Shown piece after piece: positions 42,301 to 51,275 of a stretch of DNA of 64,000 nucleotides; position 1 is the first letter of the stretch, and each line of letters opens with the position of its first letter. Position numbers and translations under genes: made by a program. The notes below the pieces were generated by a model, which had not been told where the DNA came from, did no database searches, and saw nothing but the letters and a program-made list of their open reading frames with translations. The stretch is from UBA8079 sp965205535 (GTDB lineage: Bacteria > Pseudomonadota > Alphaproteobacteria > UBA6615), in the NCBI GenBank assembly GCA_965205535.1, contig CBDBHH010000005.1, positions 3,224,001-3,288,000 of the forward strand. The letters are read 5' to 3'.

Positions 42301-43335
42301 ATGATCTTCCGGCAACTGTTCGACAGTGAATCGAGTACCTACACCTATCTGATGGCCAGCCGCCCCGGCGGTGAAGCCCTGATCATCGACCCGGTGCTCG
42401 ATAAGGTCGATCGTTATCTCCAGTTACTCGATGAACTCGACCTGCGCCTGATCAAGGCGGTCGATACCCATGTCCATGCCGACCACATCACCGGCCTCGG
42501 CGCTTTGCGCGACCGCACCCGCTGCATCACGGTGATGGGAGAAAAAAGCGGTGTGGATGTCGTGTCCATGCGGGTGGCCGAAGGAGACGCGATCGACATC
42601 GAAGGCGTGCGTCTGGACGTGGTCTACACCCCCGGTCACACGGATGATTCATACAGTTTCCTGATGAACGACCGGGTCTTTACCGGCGACACGTTGCTGA
42701 TCCGCGGGACTGGCCGGACCGACTTCCAGCATGGCGATGCTGCCGCCCAGTATGATTCGATCTTCAACAAGCTGCTGAAACTGCCCGACGACACGCTGGT
42801 CTATCCGGCCCATGACTATAAGGGCGACACGGTCAGCACCATCGGCGAGGAGAAGACCTACAATCCGCGCCTGCAGGTCGAGAGCGAAGCCCAGTATGTC
42901 GAGATCATGGAAAACCTGAATCTCGCCAACCCGAAAATGATGGACGTGGCCGTTCCCGCCAATCTCAAAATCGGGCTGAAGCAGGACGATCTTGAGCGCA
43001 TGGGGATGTCTCTCAATTGCGGCCAGGGTATTGCCCAGGTCGAGGACCCGAGCATTATGCTGGTCGATCTGCGCGACGACACGGAGCGTGAGAAGAACGG
43101 CGTGATCCCCGGTTCGGTCCACGCCCCCTACCTCGATCTCGACGAAAACGTGAACCCGGGCGGGATGCTTTTCGAACTCGCGCAATCGTCGGGCAAGCGG
43201 ATCGTCTTCTACTGCGCCTTCGGTGAACGCTCGGCGATGGCTGTGGAAGCAGCACTGGGTGCCGGGATCGAGAATCCTTGCCACCTGGCGGGCGGGATCG
43301 ATGCGTGGAAATCCGCGGGCGGGCCGCTCGCTTAA
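42301..43335 (+). CDS. Persulfide dioxygenase-rhodanese fusion (ETHE1-like)
   Basis: The N-terminal part (1-235) is an MBL-fold, mononuclear-iron persulfide dioxygenase: THVHADHITGLG, YTPGHTDDSYSF, RTDFQHGDAA and VYPAHDYKG hold the iron-site residues. The C-terminal part (about 250-344) is a rhodanese domain with its catalytic Cys in IVFYCAFGERS. Such fusions oxidise glutathione persulfide to sulfite and pass sulfane sulfur on, in sulfide detoxification. GGAGAT precedes ATG 42301. It stands apart from the neighbouring catabolic genes in function. Confidence 0.9.
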   Translation: MIFRQLFDSESSTYTYLMASRPGGEALIIDPVLDKVDRYLQLLDELDLRLIKAVDTHVHADHITGLGALRDRTRCITVMGEKSGVDVVSMRVAEGDAIDIEGVRLDVVYTPGHTDDSYSFLMNDRVFTGDTLLIRGTGRTDFQHGDAAAQYDSIFNKLLKLPDDTLVYPAHDYKGDTVSTIGEEKTYNPRLQVESEAQYVEIMENLNLANPKMMDVAVPANLKIGLKQDDLERMGMSLNCGQGIAQVEDPSIMLVDLRDDTEREKNGVIPGSVHAPYLDLDENVNPGGMLFELAQSSGKRIVFYCAFGERSAMAVEAALGAGIENPCHLAGGIDAWKSAGGPLA

Positions 43336-43338
43336 ACT

Positions 43339-43848
43339 CTAGGCCGGCGCGAGCTTTTCGAAGACGAGCGCATCCTTGCCGGCAATCACCTGATCTCGGA
43401 CATATCCGAAGCCACATTTCTCCAGCACATGGATCGACGGGGTGTTTTCACGTTCCACCGCGGCGATCAGGCGGTTCAGCCCCAGATCACCGAAGGCATG
43501 ATCGATAGCCGTCTGCGCCGCCTCGGTCGCATAGCCCTTCCCCCAGCGGTCGCGGCGCAATCGGTAGGCCAGCTCGATGCCGGGTACGCCATGGCCGAAT
43601 TCGGCCAGGCCGCACATGCCGATAAGGTCGTTGCTGGTGGCCTCGATGACCGCCCAGATCGAAAACCCCAGTCGTTCCTGACGGTTGATGTTGGTCTGGA
43701 TGAAATCTTCGGTGGGTTTGCGCGATGCATGCGGGCCGTTGAGGCTGAAGTGCATGACCTCGGGATCGCCGAAGAAACCGAATGCGGCCTCGACATCGTC
43801 GAGTGCGAAGGGCCGCAATGCGAGACGGCCGGTCGTCAGCGGTTGCAT
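43339..43848 (-). CDS. GNAT-family N-acetyltransferase (RimJ/RimL type)
   Basis: This is an acetyl-CoA-dependent acetyltransferase of the RimJ/L ribosomal-protein acetyltransferase type. The 169-aa protein starts MQPLTTGRLALRPF, the typical opening. The acetyl-CoA loop reads RRDRWGKGYATEAA and is followed by NRLIAAVERENTPSIHVLEK. The gene is convergent with the dioxygenase-rhodanese gene and divergent from the SDR. Substrate unknown. Confidence 0.88.
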   Translation of the reverse strand: MQPLTTGRLALRPFALDDVEAAFGFFGDPEVMHFSLNGPHASRKPTEDFIQTNINRQERLGFSIWAVIEATSNDLIGMCGLAEFGHGVPGIELAYRLRRDRWGKGYATEAAQTAIDHAFGDLGLNRLIAAVERENTPSIHVLEKCGFGYVRDQVIAGKDALVFEKLAPA

Positions 43849-43899
43849 TGATCGGGTCCTTGCGCCTTCATGCAATCAGTCTATCGGAGGAGTTTCGAT

Positions 43900-44658
43900 T
43901 TGGAACGGGTGAGTGGAAAAATCGCGCTGGTGACCGGCGGGGCGTCCGGTATTGGGCGCGCGTCGGCACTGATGCTGGCGAAACAAGGTGCGCGGGTGGC
44001 CGTCTCGGATATCAACCTGGATGGCGCGCGCGAGGTTGCCGACGAGATCGGTGAAAACGCGGTCGCGATTGCCCATGACGTGACGGAGGAGAATGCCTGG
44101 ACGATGTCCCTCAATACCGTCGTGGCGGCATTCGGGGGCCTGCATGTACTGGTGAATTGCGCCGGGACGGCGATCAACGGCACGGTCGAGGAAACCTCGT
44201 TGGAGGATTGGCGCAATCTGCATGCGCTCGATCTCGATAGCGTGTTCCTCGGCTGCAAGCACGCGATCGCTCATATTGCCGCATCGGGTGGCGGGTCGAT
44301 CGTCAATATCTCCTCGATCTCGGGAATCATCGCCGGGCATAACCTGGCGGCCTATAACTCGGCCAAGGCGGGCGTCCGGCATCTGACCAAGTCCGTCGCG
44401 TTGCACTGCGCGCGGCAGGCGAACAACGTTCGTTGCAACTCCGTCCATCCGGCCTTCGTCGACACGCCGATCCTCGACACGATTCTCAAGCGCGGGACCC
44501 GCGAGGAAGGCCTCGAACGGCTGGCCCAGCAGATCCCCCTGGGCGTCGTCGCGGAGGCTGATGATGTCGCTTATGCGGTGATCTACCTGGCGTCCGACGA
44601 AAGCCGGTTCATGACCGGTTCGGAACTGGTGCTCGACGGTGGTGTATCGGCCATGTAG
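43900..44658 (+). CDS. Short-chain dehydrogenase/reductase
   Basis: This is a classical SDR of 252 aa with TGGASGIGRASAL, the NCAGTA motif, catalytic Ser in NISSISG, catalytic YNSAKAG (YxxxK) and the C-terminal MTGSELVLDGG. I place the start at TTG 43900 because CGGAGGAG lies 7 nt upstream and the protein then begins at MERVSGKIALVTGG. An ATG at 43870 would put that site inside the gene. Its exact reaction is unknown; it belongs to the 40-48 kb catabolic cluster. Confidence 0.88.
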   Translation: MERVSGKIALVTGGASGIGRASALMLAKQGARVAVSDINLDGAREVADEIGENAVAIAHDVTEENAWTMSLNTVVAAFGGLHVLVNCAGTAINGTVEETSLEDWRNLHALDLDSVFLGCKHAIAHIAASGGGSIVNISSISGIIAGHNLAAYNSAKAGVRHLTKSVALHCARQANNVRCNSVHPAFVDTPILDTILKRGTREEGLERLAQQIPLGVVAEADDVAYAVIYLASDESRFMTGSELVLDGGVSAM

Positions 44659-44725
44659 CAGCCCTTGCCCCTGCTCCGGCGCACCGACACAATGAGATTA
44701 AGAAAAGTGTATTGGGGGAAGAAAC

Positions 44726-45697
44726 ATGGCCACGGAACATCGACTGACATCTGCACCGGAGAATCTTCGCTGGGGAGCGTTTTCAGCCGACTTTGAGGCG
44801 GTTCTGGAGATTGAGCCCGGTGACCGGGTGGTCATCGAGACGATTTCCGGCGGGCCGGACCAGATCCCGGAAGAAGTCCGCGACAGCCTCCTGCCGGATC
44901 ACGCCGCCTTCATCGCCGACAACAAACCGATCCTGCCCGGCCACATCATGACCGGACCCGTGGCAGTGCGCGGGGCGGAACCCGGTGACGTGCTGGAAGT
45001 GCGGATCATCGATGTGGAGCTGCGCCAGGACTGGGCGTGGAACATGATCATGCCGCTCAAGGGCTCCCTGCCCGAGGATTTCCACAAGAAACGCGTGCTC
45101 AATATCCCACTCGATCGCGAGGCGCATGTCGCGAAGCTGCCCTGGGGTGTGGATCTGCCATGCAACGCCTTCTTCGGCGTAATGGGGGTCTCGCCGCCGC
45201 CCGAATGGGGCACCATCACCTCGATTGTTCCCCAGCCCCATGGCGGAAACCTGGACATCAAGGAGCTGGGTGCGGGGTCGACCCTGTATCTGCCGGTCCA
45301 TGTGCCGGGCGGGAACTTCCAGACGGGCGACGGCCACGCGCTGCAGGGTGATGGCGAGAGCTGCCTGTCGGCCGCCGAAACCGCGCTCATCGGAACGTTC
45401 GAGTTCCATCTCCGCAAGGACCTCTCCTACAAGATGCCGCGCGCGGAAACCGACACCCATTACATCACTATCGGGATCGATCAGGACCTGGACGACGCGG
45501 CCAAGCAGGGCCTGCGGGACATGATCGTTTTAATCCAGGAACGTACGAACCTGTCGGCCGAAGACGCCTACTCCCTGTGCAGCCTTGCCGCAGACGTGCG
45601 TGTTTCCCAGTTGGTGAATGTCAATAAGGGCTGCCATGTGATGCTGCCCAAGGCTGCGCTGCACGGCGCTGCGGACGCGGCGGGCAAACGGCTATAG
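44726..45697 (+). CDS. Acetamidase/formamidase family protein
   Basis: This is an amide hydrolase of the FmdA/AmdA group, releasing ammonia from formamide, acetamide or similar small amides. The 323-aa protein contains GHIMTGPVAVRGAEPGDVL, NAFFGVMGVSPPPEWG, PQPHGGNLDIKEL and LYLPVHVPGGNFQTGDGHALQGDGE in two stretches, all conserved in the family. It lies between two SDRs on the same strand, 34 nt before the second. Amide release would fit the nitrogen-regulation context of the genome, as inference. Confidence 0.9.
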   Translation: MATEHRLTSAPENLRWGAFSADFEAVLEIEPGDRVVIETISGGPDQIPEEVRDSLLPDHAAFIADNKPILPGHIMTGPVAVRGAEPGDVLEVRIIDVELRQDWAWNMIMPLKGSLPEDFHKKRVLNIPLDREAHVAKLPWGVDLPCNAFFGVMGVSPPPEWGTITSIVPQPHGGNLDIKELGAGSTLYLPVHVPGGNFQTGDGHALQGDGESCLSAAETALIGTFEFHLRKDLSYKMPRAETDTHYITIGIDQDLDDAAKQGLRDMIVLIQERTNLSAEDAYSLCSLAADVRVSQLVNVNKGCHVMLPKAALHGAADAAGKRL

Positions 45698-45730
45698 GCG
45701 AACTGGCCTGCAACGAAAGAGGACTGACCG

Positions 45731-46546
45731 ATGGCGGACCGTCTCAAGGATAAGGTGGCGTTGGTAACGGGTGCCGGTTCAATCGGGCCGGGTTGGGGCA
45801 ATGGCAAGGCGGCGGCTGTTTTGTTTGCGCGCGAGGGTGCCAGGGTTCTGTGCGCCGACATCAACCTGGACGCAGCGCGCGAGACGGCGGAAATAATCCG
45901 CGGCGAAGGCGGCAACGCGGAAATCTTTGAAGCGGACGTCACCCAAACAGACCAGGTCGAGGCGATGGTCGCGGCCTGCACCGAGGCATTCGGGCGGATC
46001 GACGTGCTTCACAACAATGTCGGGATCGTGGCGCCCGGTGGTGCGGCCGAGCAGACAGAAGAGGACTGGGACCGGGTCGTCGCGACCAATCTCAAGAGCA
46101 TGTTCCTGACCTGCAAAAGCGTCATTCCGATCATGCAGGCGCAGAATAGCGGCTCGATCATCAACCTGTCGTCGATTTCGAGCCTGCGTTACATGGGCAT
46201 CAACTATGTCGCCTATCCGACCACGAAGGCGGCGATCAATCAGTTCACCAAGGTCACGGCCGGTCAGTACGGGCGATGGAATATACGGGTGAACGCCATA
46301 TTGCCGGGCTTCAACCGCACCCCGATGGTGGACAACACGGTGGTGGAGATGGTCCAGCGGGGCACCGACCCGGACATGACCCTCGACAAATACTATGCCT
46401 GGCGCGAAGAGAAGATCCCGCTGCGTCGCTGGGGTGATGCCTGGGACATCGCCAACGCCGCGCTGTTTCTGGCGTCGGACGAATCTTCCTATGTTACCGG
46501 GCTGGAAATGGTGGTCGACGGCGGCGCGACCCTGATGCTGGGCTGA
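45731..46546 (+). CDS. Short-chain dehydrogenase/reductase
   Basis: This 271-aa SDR has VTGAGSIGPGWGNGKAAA, an unusually extended version of the glycine-rich loop. It also has HNNVGIV, catalytic Ser in NLSSISSLRY, YPTTKAAINQF (YxxxK), and ITGLEMVVDGGA-type end (YVTGLEMVVDGG). AAAGAGG precedes ATG 45731. It is not a close duplicate of the SDR at 43900. Confidence 0.88.
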   Translation: MADRLKDKVALVTGAGSIGPGWGNGKAAAVLFAREGARVLCADINLDAARETAEIIRGEGGNAEIFEADVTQTDQVEAMVAACTEAFGRIDVLHNNVGIVAPGGAAEQTEEDWDRVVATNLKSMFLTCKSVIPIMQAQNSGSIINLSSISSLRYMGINYVAYPTTKAAINQFTKVTAGQYGRWNIRVNAILPGFNRTPMVDNTVVEMVQRGTDPDMTLDKYYAWREEKIPLRRWGDAWDIANAALFLASDESSYVTGLEMVVDGGATLMLG

Positions 46547-46557
46547 CCGACGACGAT

Positions 46558-47802
46558 TTATTCGTTGTCGGTGTAGGGCGTGAGCTCGTCGAGCGCAGGC
46601 TTCACCTCTTCCATGAACAATTTAAGGTTCTGAATCACGCTCTCCTTGGGCTGCTGAGCGTAGTGATAGATCAGGATCACATACTCCGCCGGCAGGTGTT
46701 TCCATTGTTCAACGAAGTGGTCGCGTACCTGGCTGGCGGTGCCGGGCACGAACAGGCCGGTGTCGATCATCGGGTCGACAAGGTCTTCCAGCGGAGTCTC
46801 CGGTTGGACGTTTGCCTTCGCCCGAAGTGCCCCCGGCAGGAAGTTTTCATAAAAATGTTTGTAGATCATGCCGTCATAGTCGGCGACCGCCTGGCGGGCA
46901 TCCGCCATGGTGTCGGCGATCCGTGGCATGCGCACGATGGCCTGGTTTTGTCCAAGCGCGAAGTCATGCCCGGCCTGACGGGCGGTATCGACATAGGCCG
47001 GGCCGAAGTCGGCAACCTTGTCCATATGTGAAAAATACGCCGGAATGAAGCCGTGGCGCCCGGCATATTCGACGGTTTCCTGACTCGCATTCGAGGCCAC
47101 GAAAACCGGTGGATGGGGCTTGGTATAGGGTGCAGGCACAACACTGACGCGACGCACTTCGCCGTCGGCGCCGATTTCCCCTTCGGCCCCGAGCTTCTCC
47201 GTCCATGAGGCCATGGGCCAGTCCTGCACGCCGGTGTCATGGGGAAACGGAATCTGCCAACGCGCCGAGTTATGCTCGATGCTTTCCTCGGTCCATGCCT
47301 TGATCACGATATCGACGGCATCTTCGAAGATTTCCCGGTTGAGTCGATCGTTCTCGCCGCCGTCGGACAGGGTCGCGCGGGTGCCCAGATGTTGTCCGAG
47401 CACGTCGGTCCAGCGGGACTGGAAACCGCGCGACAAACCAACAAAACAACGCCCTTCAGTCAGGTGATCGAGTATCGCGGTTTCCTCGGCCACCCGGATC
47501 GGGTTCTGGGCGCTCATCACATAACCGAGCTGGCCGACGCGGATATTTTCCGTTCGCGCGCCCCAGAACGCGTTCATCACGCCTGGGTTGGGGCTGACCT
47601 CGTATCCCTCGGAGTGAAAGTGATGCTCGATCGCGGTAACGCCCCACAGGCCGAGCTTGTCCGCCTGTTCCACGATGTCGCACCAGCCACGGAGTGTCTC
47701 CTGAAACAGCGTCGCATCCCGCCCGATGGGCCGGCGTTCCATGCGCTCGGCTTCGGATGCGGTTGGCATGACCGGATACATTTGGACGATGACTTTGACC
47801 AA
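46558..47802 (-). CDS. LLM-class flavin-dependent oxidoreductase
   Basis: This second luciferase-like monooxygenase (414 aa) is on the opposite strand. It shows WGVTAIEHHFHSEGYEVSPNP, IRVGQLGYVMSAQNPIRVAEE and LDHLTEGRCFVGLSRGFQ. The C-terminal part ends GLFVPGTASQVRDHFVEQW. It is clearly different from the LLM protein at 40194. The start given is a TTG with GAGG about 9 nt upstream; an ATG at 47781 is an alternative. Confidence 0.85.
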   Translation of the reverse strand: MVKVIVQMYPVMPTASEAERMERRPIGRDATLFQETLRGWCDIVEQADKLGLWGVTAIEHHFHSEGYEVSPNPGVMNAFWGARTENIRVGQLGYVMSAQNPIRVAEETAILDHLTEGRCFVGLSRGFQSRWTDVLGQHLGTRATLSDGGENDRLNREIFEDAVDIVIKAWTEESIEHNSARWQIPFPHDTGVQDWPMASWTEKLGAEGEIGADGEVRRVSVVPAPYTKPHPPVFVASNASQETVEYAGRHGFIPAYFSHMDKVADFGPAYVDTARQAGHDFALGQNQAIVRMPRIADTMADARQAVADYDGMIYKHFYENFLPGALRAKANVQPETPLEDLVDPMIDTGLFVPGTASQVRDHFVEQWKHLPAEYVILIYHYAQQPKESVIQNLKLFMEEVKPALDELTPYTDNE

Positions 47803-47955
47803 TTTGATGTCCTCGAGCGCCCGCAGGGTGGCTGCTCGTTTATGACCGAGGCCCGTGATGATGTCACCCCGGCTTTTGTTTCGCGGTGGTTCGTTCAGGC
47901 TTGGTTAAGGTCTTTCAGTGAAATTGGCATATTGGGTAGAGGAATTGAGCAGAAT

Positions 47956-48321
47956 ATGGCCACGCGTGTGATTGGTTATACGAATGGTGATCGCCGCCGC
48001 GATCGTCGGCGCGAGATCGTCATCGAGGCGATGCTCGACGATCAGCCAATCCATATTCTCGATATCGGCCTGTCGAGGTTCGGCGCCGACGGCGCAAAAC
48101 AGGTCACGAAGGATATTGTCTGGCCTGAAGTGGATCAGCTGGCCGAGCTGCGTTTCACCGACTACCGCGGCCGTGACGTGCTGATTCTCGTCAACATTAC
48201 GAATGTGGATGTTGCGGAAGAGAAATTCGGTGGTGAATTTTATGAATTGCCGGGAAACGCCTTCGATGTCCTGCAGGATATCGTCACGCTGCGTGACCTC
48301 CGAGGAACGGCGGCAGAATAG
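47956..48321 (+). CDS. Hypothetical protein, 121 aa
   Basis: I do not recognise this protein. It begins MATRVIGYTNGDRRRDRR, is soluble and rather acidic overall, and has no signal peptide or membrane helix. It contains EIVIEAMLDDQPIHILDIGL and WPEVDQLAELRFTDYRGRD. ATG 47956 is the best start; the frame is open far upstream only because it lies antisense to the LLM gene. It is convergent with the EamA transporter, whose stop lies 3 nt away. Codon use is like the neighbours. Confidence 0.6.
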   Translation: MATRVIGYTNGDRRRDRRREIVIEAMLDDQPIHILDIGLSRFGADGAKQVTKDIVWPEVDQLAELRFTDYRGRDVLILVNITNVDVAEEKFGGEFYELPGNAFDVLQDIVTLRDLRGTAAE

Positions 48322-48324
48322 CGC

Positions 48325-49233
48325 TCAATTGTTTCCGCCTTGCTGCGCCGCGACACGTTCACGCCATGCCAGCCACATCGAGGATCCGAAGATTACGGTG
48401 CCACCGACCCATGTGTAGATGCCGGGCACTTCGGTAAAGATCGCAAAGCCGATTAAAGCTCCCCAGACGAGACGCAGAAAATCGATCGGCATCACGGCGT
48501 TGGTTGATCCCGTGCGCAATGCCTGGGTCAAGGCCCATTGGGCGAATGCGCCCAGAAATCCTGCTGCGGCCAGCCAGCCGATATCCACGAGGCTGGGTGT
48601 TGCCCAGTAAGGAATGGCAGGCAGCAATGCCATTGGCGCCATCATGATCGCCATCCAGGCCGTGATGGTCGCGCTTGATTCCGTTCGGCTCATGATCTTG
48701 ATGATCAGCAACACAGCGCCCCAGAGCGAGGCGGCACCGACGAAGTAGAGAGCGCCGGTGTCGAGCGCAGACGGCCCGGGCTGGACGATGATCAGCATGC
48801 CGGTAAAGCCCACCACAAGCGCGATGACGCGGCGGAGCGGAAAGCCTTCGCGCAGAAAAATTGCCGCCAGCAACACAGCGAATAGCGGCGCCAGAAATGT
48901 GAGCGCGCTCGCTGCGGCCAACGGCGCGAGTGTCAGTCCGACATAAAACAGAAGCATTGATGCCAGATGCAGAACGGCGCGGACGAACATCAGGCCGTGG
49001 CGTCGGGTGCGCAGGAATCCGGTCCCGTTGCGCGCAATCATCGGGACGATGATCAGCATCGTGAACAGGTTGTAGAAAAACGCGACCTCGAAGGCGTGCA
49101 TCCCCCCTTCGGCCACATGGCGGATCATGGCGTGGGTCGAAACCGCGATGAACGTCGCGCCGACCATCCACAGGATCCCGGTGACATTATCGGGCCGGCG
49201 GCGCGCAGGCGGATTCGAATTGGGTGATGTCAC
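48325..49233 (-). CDS. EamA/DMT-family transporter
   Basis: This is a drug/metabolite-type exporter with ten expected membrane helices and two EamA repeats. The 302-aa protein contains ILWMVGATFIAVSTHAMIRHV at the start of repeat one and LYFVGAASLWGAVLLIIKIM at the start of repeat two. The last helix is followed by the basic tail AWRERVAAQQGGNN. The substrate is unknown. Its location at the edge of the catabolic cluster could mean metabolite export. Confidence 0.88.
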   Translation of the reverse strand: MTSPNSNPPARRRPDNVTGILWMVGATFIAVSTHAMIRHVAEGGMHAFEVAFFYNLFTMLIIVPMIARNGTGFLRTRRHGLMFVRAVLHLASMLLFYVGLTLAPLAAASALTFLAPLFAVLLAAIFLREGFPLRRVIALVVGFTGMLIIVQPGPSALDTGALYFVGAASLWGAVLLIIKIMSRTESSATITAWMAIMMAPMALLPAIPYWATPSLVDIGWLAAAGFLGAFAQWALTQALRTGSTNAVMPIDFLRLVWGALIGFAIFTEVPGIYTWVGGTVIFGSSMWLAWRERVAAQQGGNN

Positions 49234-49311
49234 AGTTGCTCCGCTGGCCCGTGGATGCGGAGCTTACAGGGTTCCCCGGCCAGGTGCGATACGCGCGGAC
49301 GGCGTGTCCGC

Positions 49312-50148
49312 TTAGAAAAAGACGAAAGCCCGGGTCTCGATGCTTTCGCGTGGTGCTGCATCGGGCGGCGACGTCGGATCCTCGAACGCGGTGTGGACGG
49401 AAAATCGGGCACGCCCGTCAATGGCTGAATCATACGTCTTGATGAGCAGGGCTTCGTGCGCCTGGAGTCGCGGGTAGTAGAACCATTTGTGATCCGGATT
49501 GAAGACCACCTGCTGCACCTCACCTATTCGATCCTTCGCGCGGCGCTCCACGGTGATCAGGTCAGCATCGCCCACGCTGCGTGCATCGCACAGGGCCAAT
49601 GGTGCGGTTTCAATGGGCGCATTATTCGATGACCGCCAGACATTGACGATGGCAAAGCGGCGCGACAGCAGGTCTTCGGCCTCGTTCTCGGGGAACAGGT
49701 CGCGCACCCTCTTCTCGGCCGACGCTTGCGTATAGTCGTTGTGAATGACACCGGCGGGCTCACGCACGACCTTTGCGGTTCGCATGGTTTCGGAATCGGC
49801 ACGCCGCGTGTGATCAAACACATGTACGCGTCTACCGCCGGTGAGTTCCAACAGAAGCTCTGCGATCTCGTCTTCATAGGTGTTGGCGATCTGCGCATCG
49901 TCATAGAAATCGGACACGCTGCTGGTCTGTTCGACAAGTCCGAAACCCGCTGTATCGAGATCCAGCGCTTCGGCCACGCGGCGTGCATTTTGGATGTCGA
50001 CGCTGCGATCCTCATACAAGCCGGCCCATTTGGAATTATCCTGTCCCGCTTCCGACGGGATATAGATCAAACGTTTTTCGCCGGTGTCCGTCATGTACTT
50101 CACATCCGCACGGACATGTGACGGGTCGGTGTCTATATCGTTTGGCAT
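49312..50148 (-). CDS. CmcJ/NvfI-like oxidoreductase
   Basis: This 278-aa protein belongs to the CmcJ/AsaB/NvfI family, known mostly from fungal and actinobacterial secondary metabolism (hydroxylases or methoxylation partners). The recognisable elements are RVHVFDHTRR, GVIHNDYTQAS, FAIVNVWRSSN and the late WFYYPRLQAHEALLIKTYDS. The conserved His and Asp in HTRR and HNDYT look intact. ATG 50148 is chosen over a frame extending to 50211. It stands alone without biosynthetic genes. The reaction is not known. Confidence 0.78.
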   Translation of the reverse strand: MPNDIDTDPSHVRADVKYMTDTGEKRLIYIPSEAGQDNSKWAGLYEDRSVDIQNARRVAEALDLDTAGFGLVEQTSSVSDFYDDAQIANTYEDEIAELLLELTGGRRVHVFDHTRRADSETMRTAKVVREPAGVIHNDYTQASAEKRVRDLFPENEAEDLLSRRFAIVNVWRSSNNAPIETAPLALCDARSVGDADLITVERRAKDRIGEVQQVVFNPDHKWFYYPRLQAHEALLIKTYDSAIDGRARFSVHTAFEDPTSPPDAAPRESIETRAFVFF

Positions 50149-50304
50149 GGTTGCGGCTCGTTCGTTGTTGTGGATAAGCAATATCGGCAGGCCAAACCGA
50201 CTTGGCAACATGAATGGCGATTCAGTCCGTATTTGTGCGAGATACCGGGTGTCGATAGTGATCTGGGCCGGGTTCAGATTGCCGATACTTCACGGTATTA
50301 TTGA

Positions 50305-51060
50305 ATGATGCAGAGAGATAACCACCGACCACTGATGCCGCGGCTTCTGCTGCCGGGTTGTTGTGCATTGATTTTGGCATTTGCCAGTCTGGTTTCGACG
50401 GCATCCGACGCAAAGGCGGCTGATGACGAAGCGACGCGATTGTCGCAGTCGACGCTGACGATCGGACGGGTTTCGGGAAACCCGCGTAAGCATGCAGGGC
50501 GTTTGATGGCCTTTGGAGAATATCTGACAGACCGACTGGGCAATGAATTTCCGACCCGGGCCGAAATCGTGATGGATGCGGATCTCCAGAACATCCAGTC
50601 GGCAGCCGCGCGTGGCGATATCGATCTGATTTCCGAAACCGTGTTCTCTGCTGCGCGGCTTGAGAATACCGGCGAAATGGAAATTCTGCTCCTTGAATGG
50701 AAGCGTGACGTATCGAAATACCGAAGCGCGCTGATCGTGCGTAAGGACAGCGATATACATTCATTGGCGGATGTACGTGGACGCACAATCGCATTTGAGG
50801 ATCCCGGTTCGACTTCGGGGTTTTTCCTGCCCTATCTCGAGATCATGGACAGCGGCCTCGATCTATCCCCTATGGGCGTGCGAAGTCGAGACAGCATGGC
50901 GGTGCGTTACACATTCGCAGGCACGGAAGTGAATGTTGTCGGATCCGTTATTCGCGGGCGCACAGATGTCGGCGCAAATAGCGAAACTGACCTCGACGAT
51001 CCGGAAGTGATGACGGAGCGCTTTCGGCCCGAACTTCGTGTGTTCCACCTGACACAATAG
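50305..51060 (+). CDS. PhnD-like periplasmic substrate-binding protein, cut by in-frame amber stop
   Basis: This is a phosphonate/phosphite/phosphate-type periplasmic binding protein (PhnD superfamily). It has a signal peptide (start at ATG 50305, or at 50335 directly before LLLPGCCALILAFASL). The family body follows: TIGRVSGNPRKHAGRLMAFG, DIDLISETVFSA, SALIVRKDSDIHSLADVRGR and AFEDPGSTSGFFLPYL. Translation stops at TAG 51058-51060 after VFHLTQ, where homologues continue. The next 70 codons in the same frame complete the domain. The gene directly precedes a HAMP sensor protein, so a ligand-sensing role is likely rather than transport; no ABC permease or ATPase genes are present. Confidence 0.8.
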   Translation: MMQRDNHRPLMPRLLLPGCCALILAFASLVSTASDAKAADDEATRLSQSTLTIGRVSGNPRKHAGRLMAFGEYLTDRLGNEFPTRAEIVMDADLQNIQSAAARGDIDLISETVFSAARLENTGEMEILLLEWKRDVSKYRSALIVRKDSDIHSLADVRGRTIAFEDPGSTSGFFLPYLEIMDSGLDLSPMGVRSRDSMAVRYTFAGTEVNVVGSVIRGRTDVGANSETDLDDPEVMTERFRPELRVFHLTQ

Positions 51061-51273
51061 GTGCCCCGCTCGGTTTTGCTGGTGCGCCGTTCCATGCAGC
51101 CGGCGATGAAATCGCGTTTGCGCGAAATTCTGCTGAGCATGCATCTCGATGAGACTGCCGAACCTGTGATGAAACGATACTTCAAGGTCAGTCGTTACAA
51201 CGAGATCGACCCGGCTGCGGAAGCCGAGCTAAAGCGCATTCGTGACGCGGTGCGCTTGCGCCACGGAGGTTGA
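51061..51273 (+). pseudogene. C-terminal remainder of the PhnD-like protein after the amber codon
   Basis: This segment is in the same frame as the upstream gene, directly after its TAG. It reads VPRSVLLVRRSMQPAMKSRL and RYFKVSRYNEIDP, the normal C-terminal lobe and end of PhnD-like proteins. It has no ribosome-binding site before its GTG. Without the TAG the gene would span 50305-51273 (322 aa), a normal length. Its TGA overlaps the start of the following membrane protein. Confidence 0.7.
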
Positions 51274-51275
51274 TG

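Noticed and set aside
47239..47955. Long 5' extension of the 121-aa gene
   Set aside because: That part lies antisense to the LLM gene, is not protein-like, and a good ATG exists at 47956.
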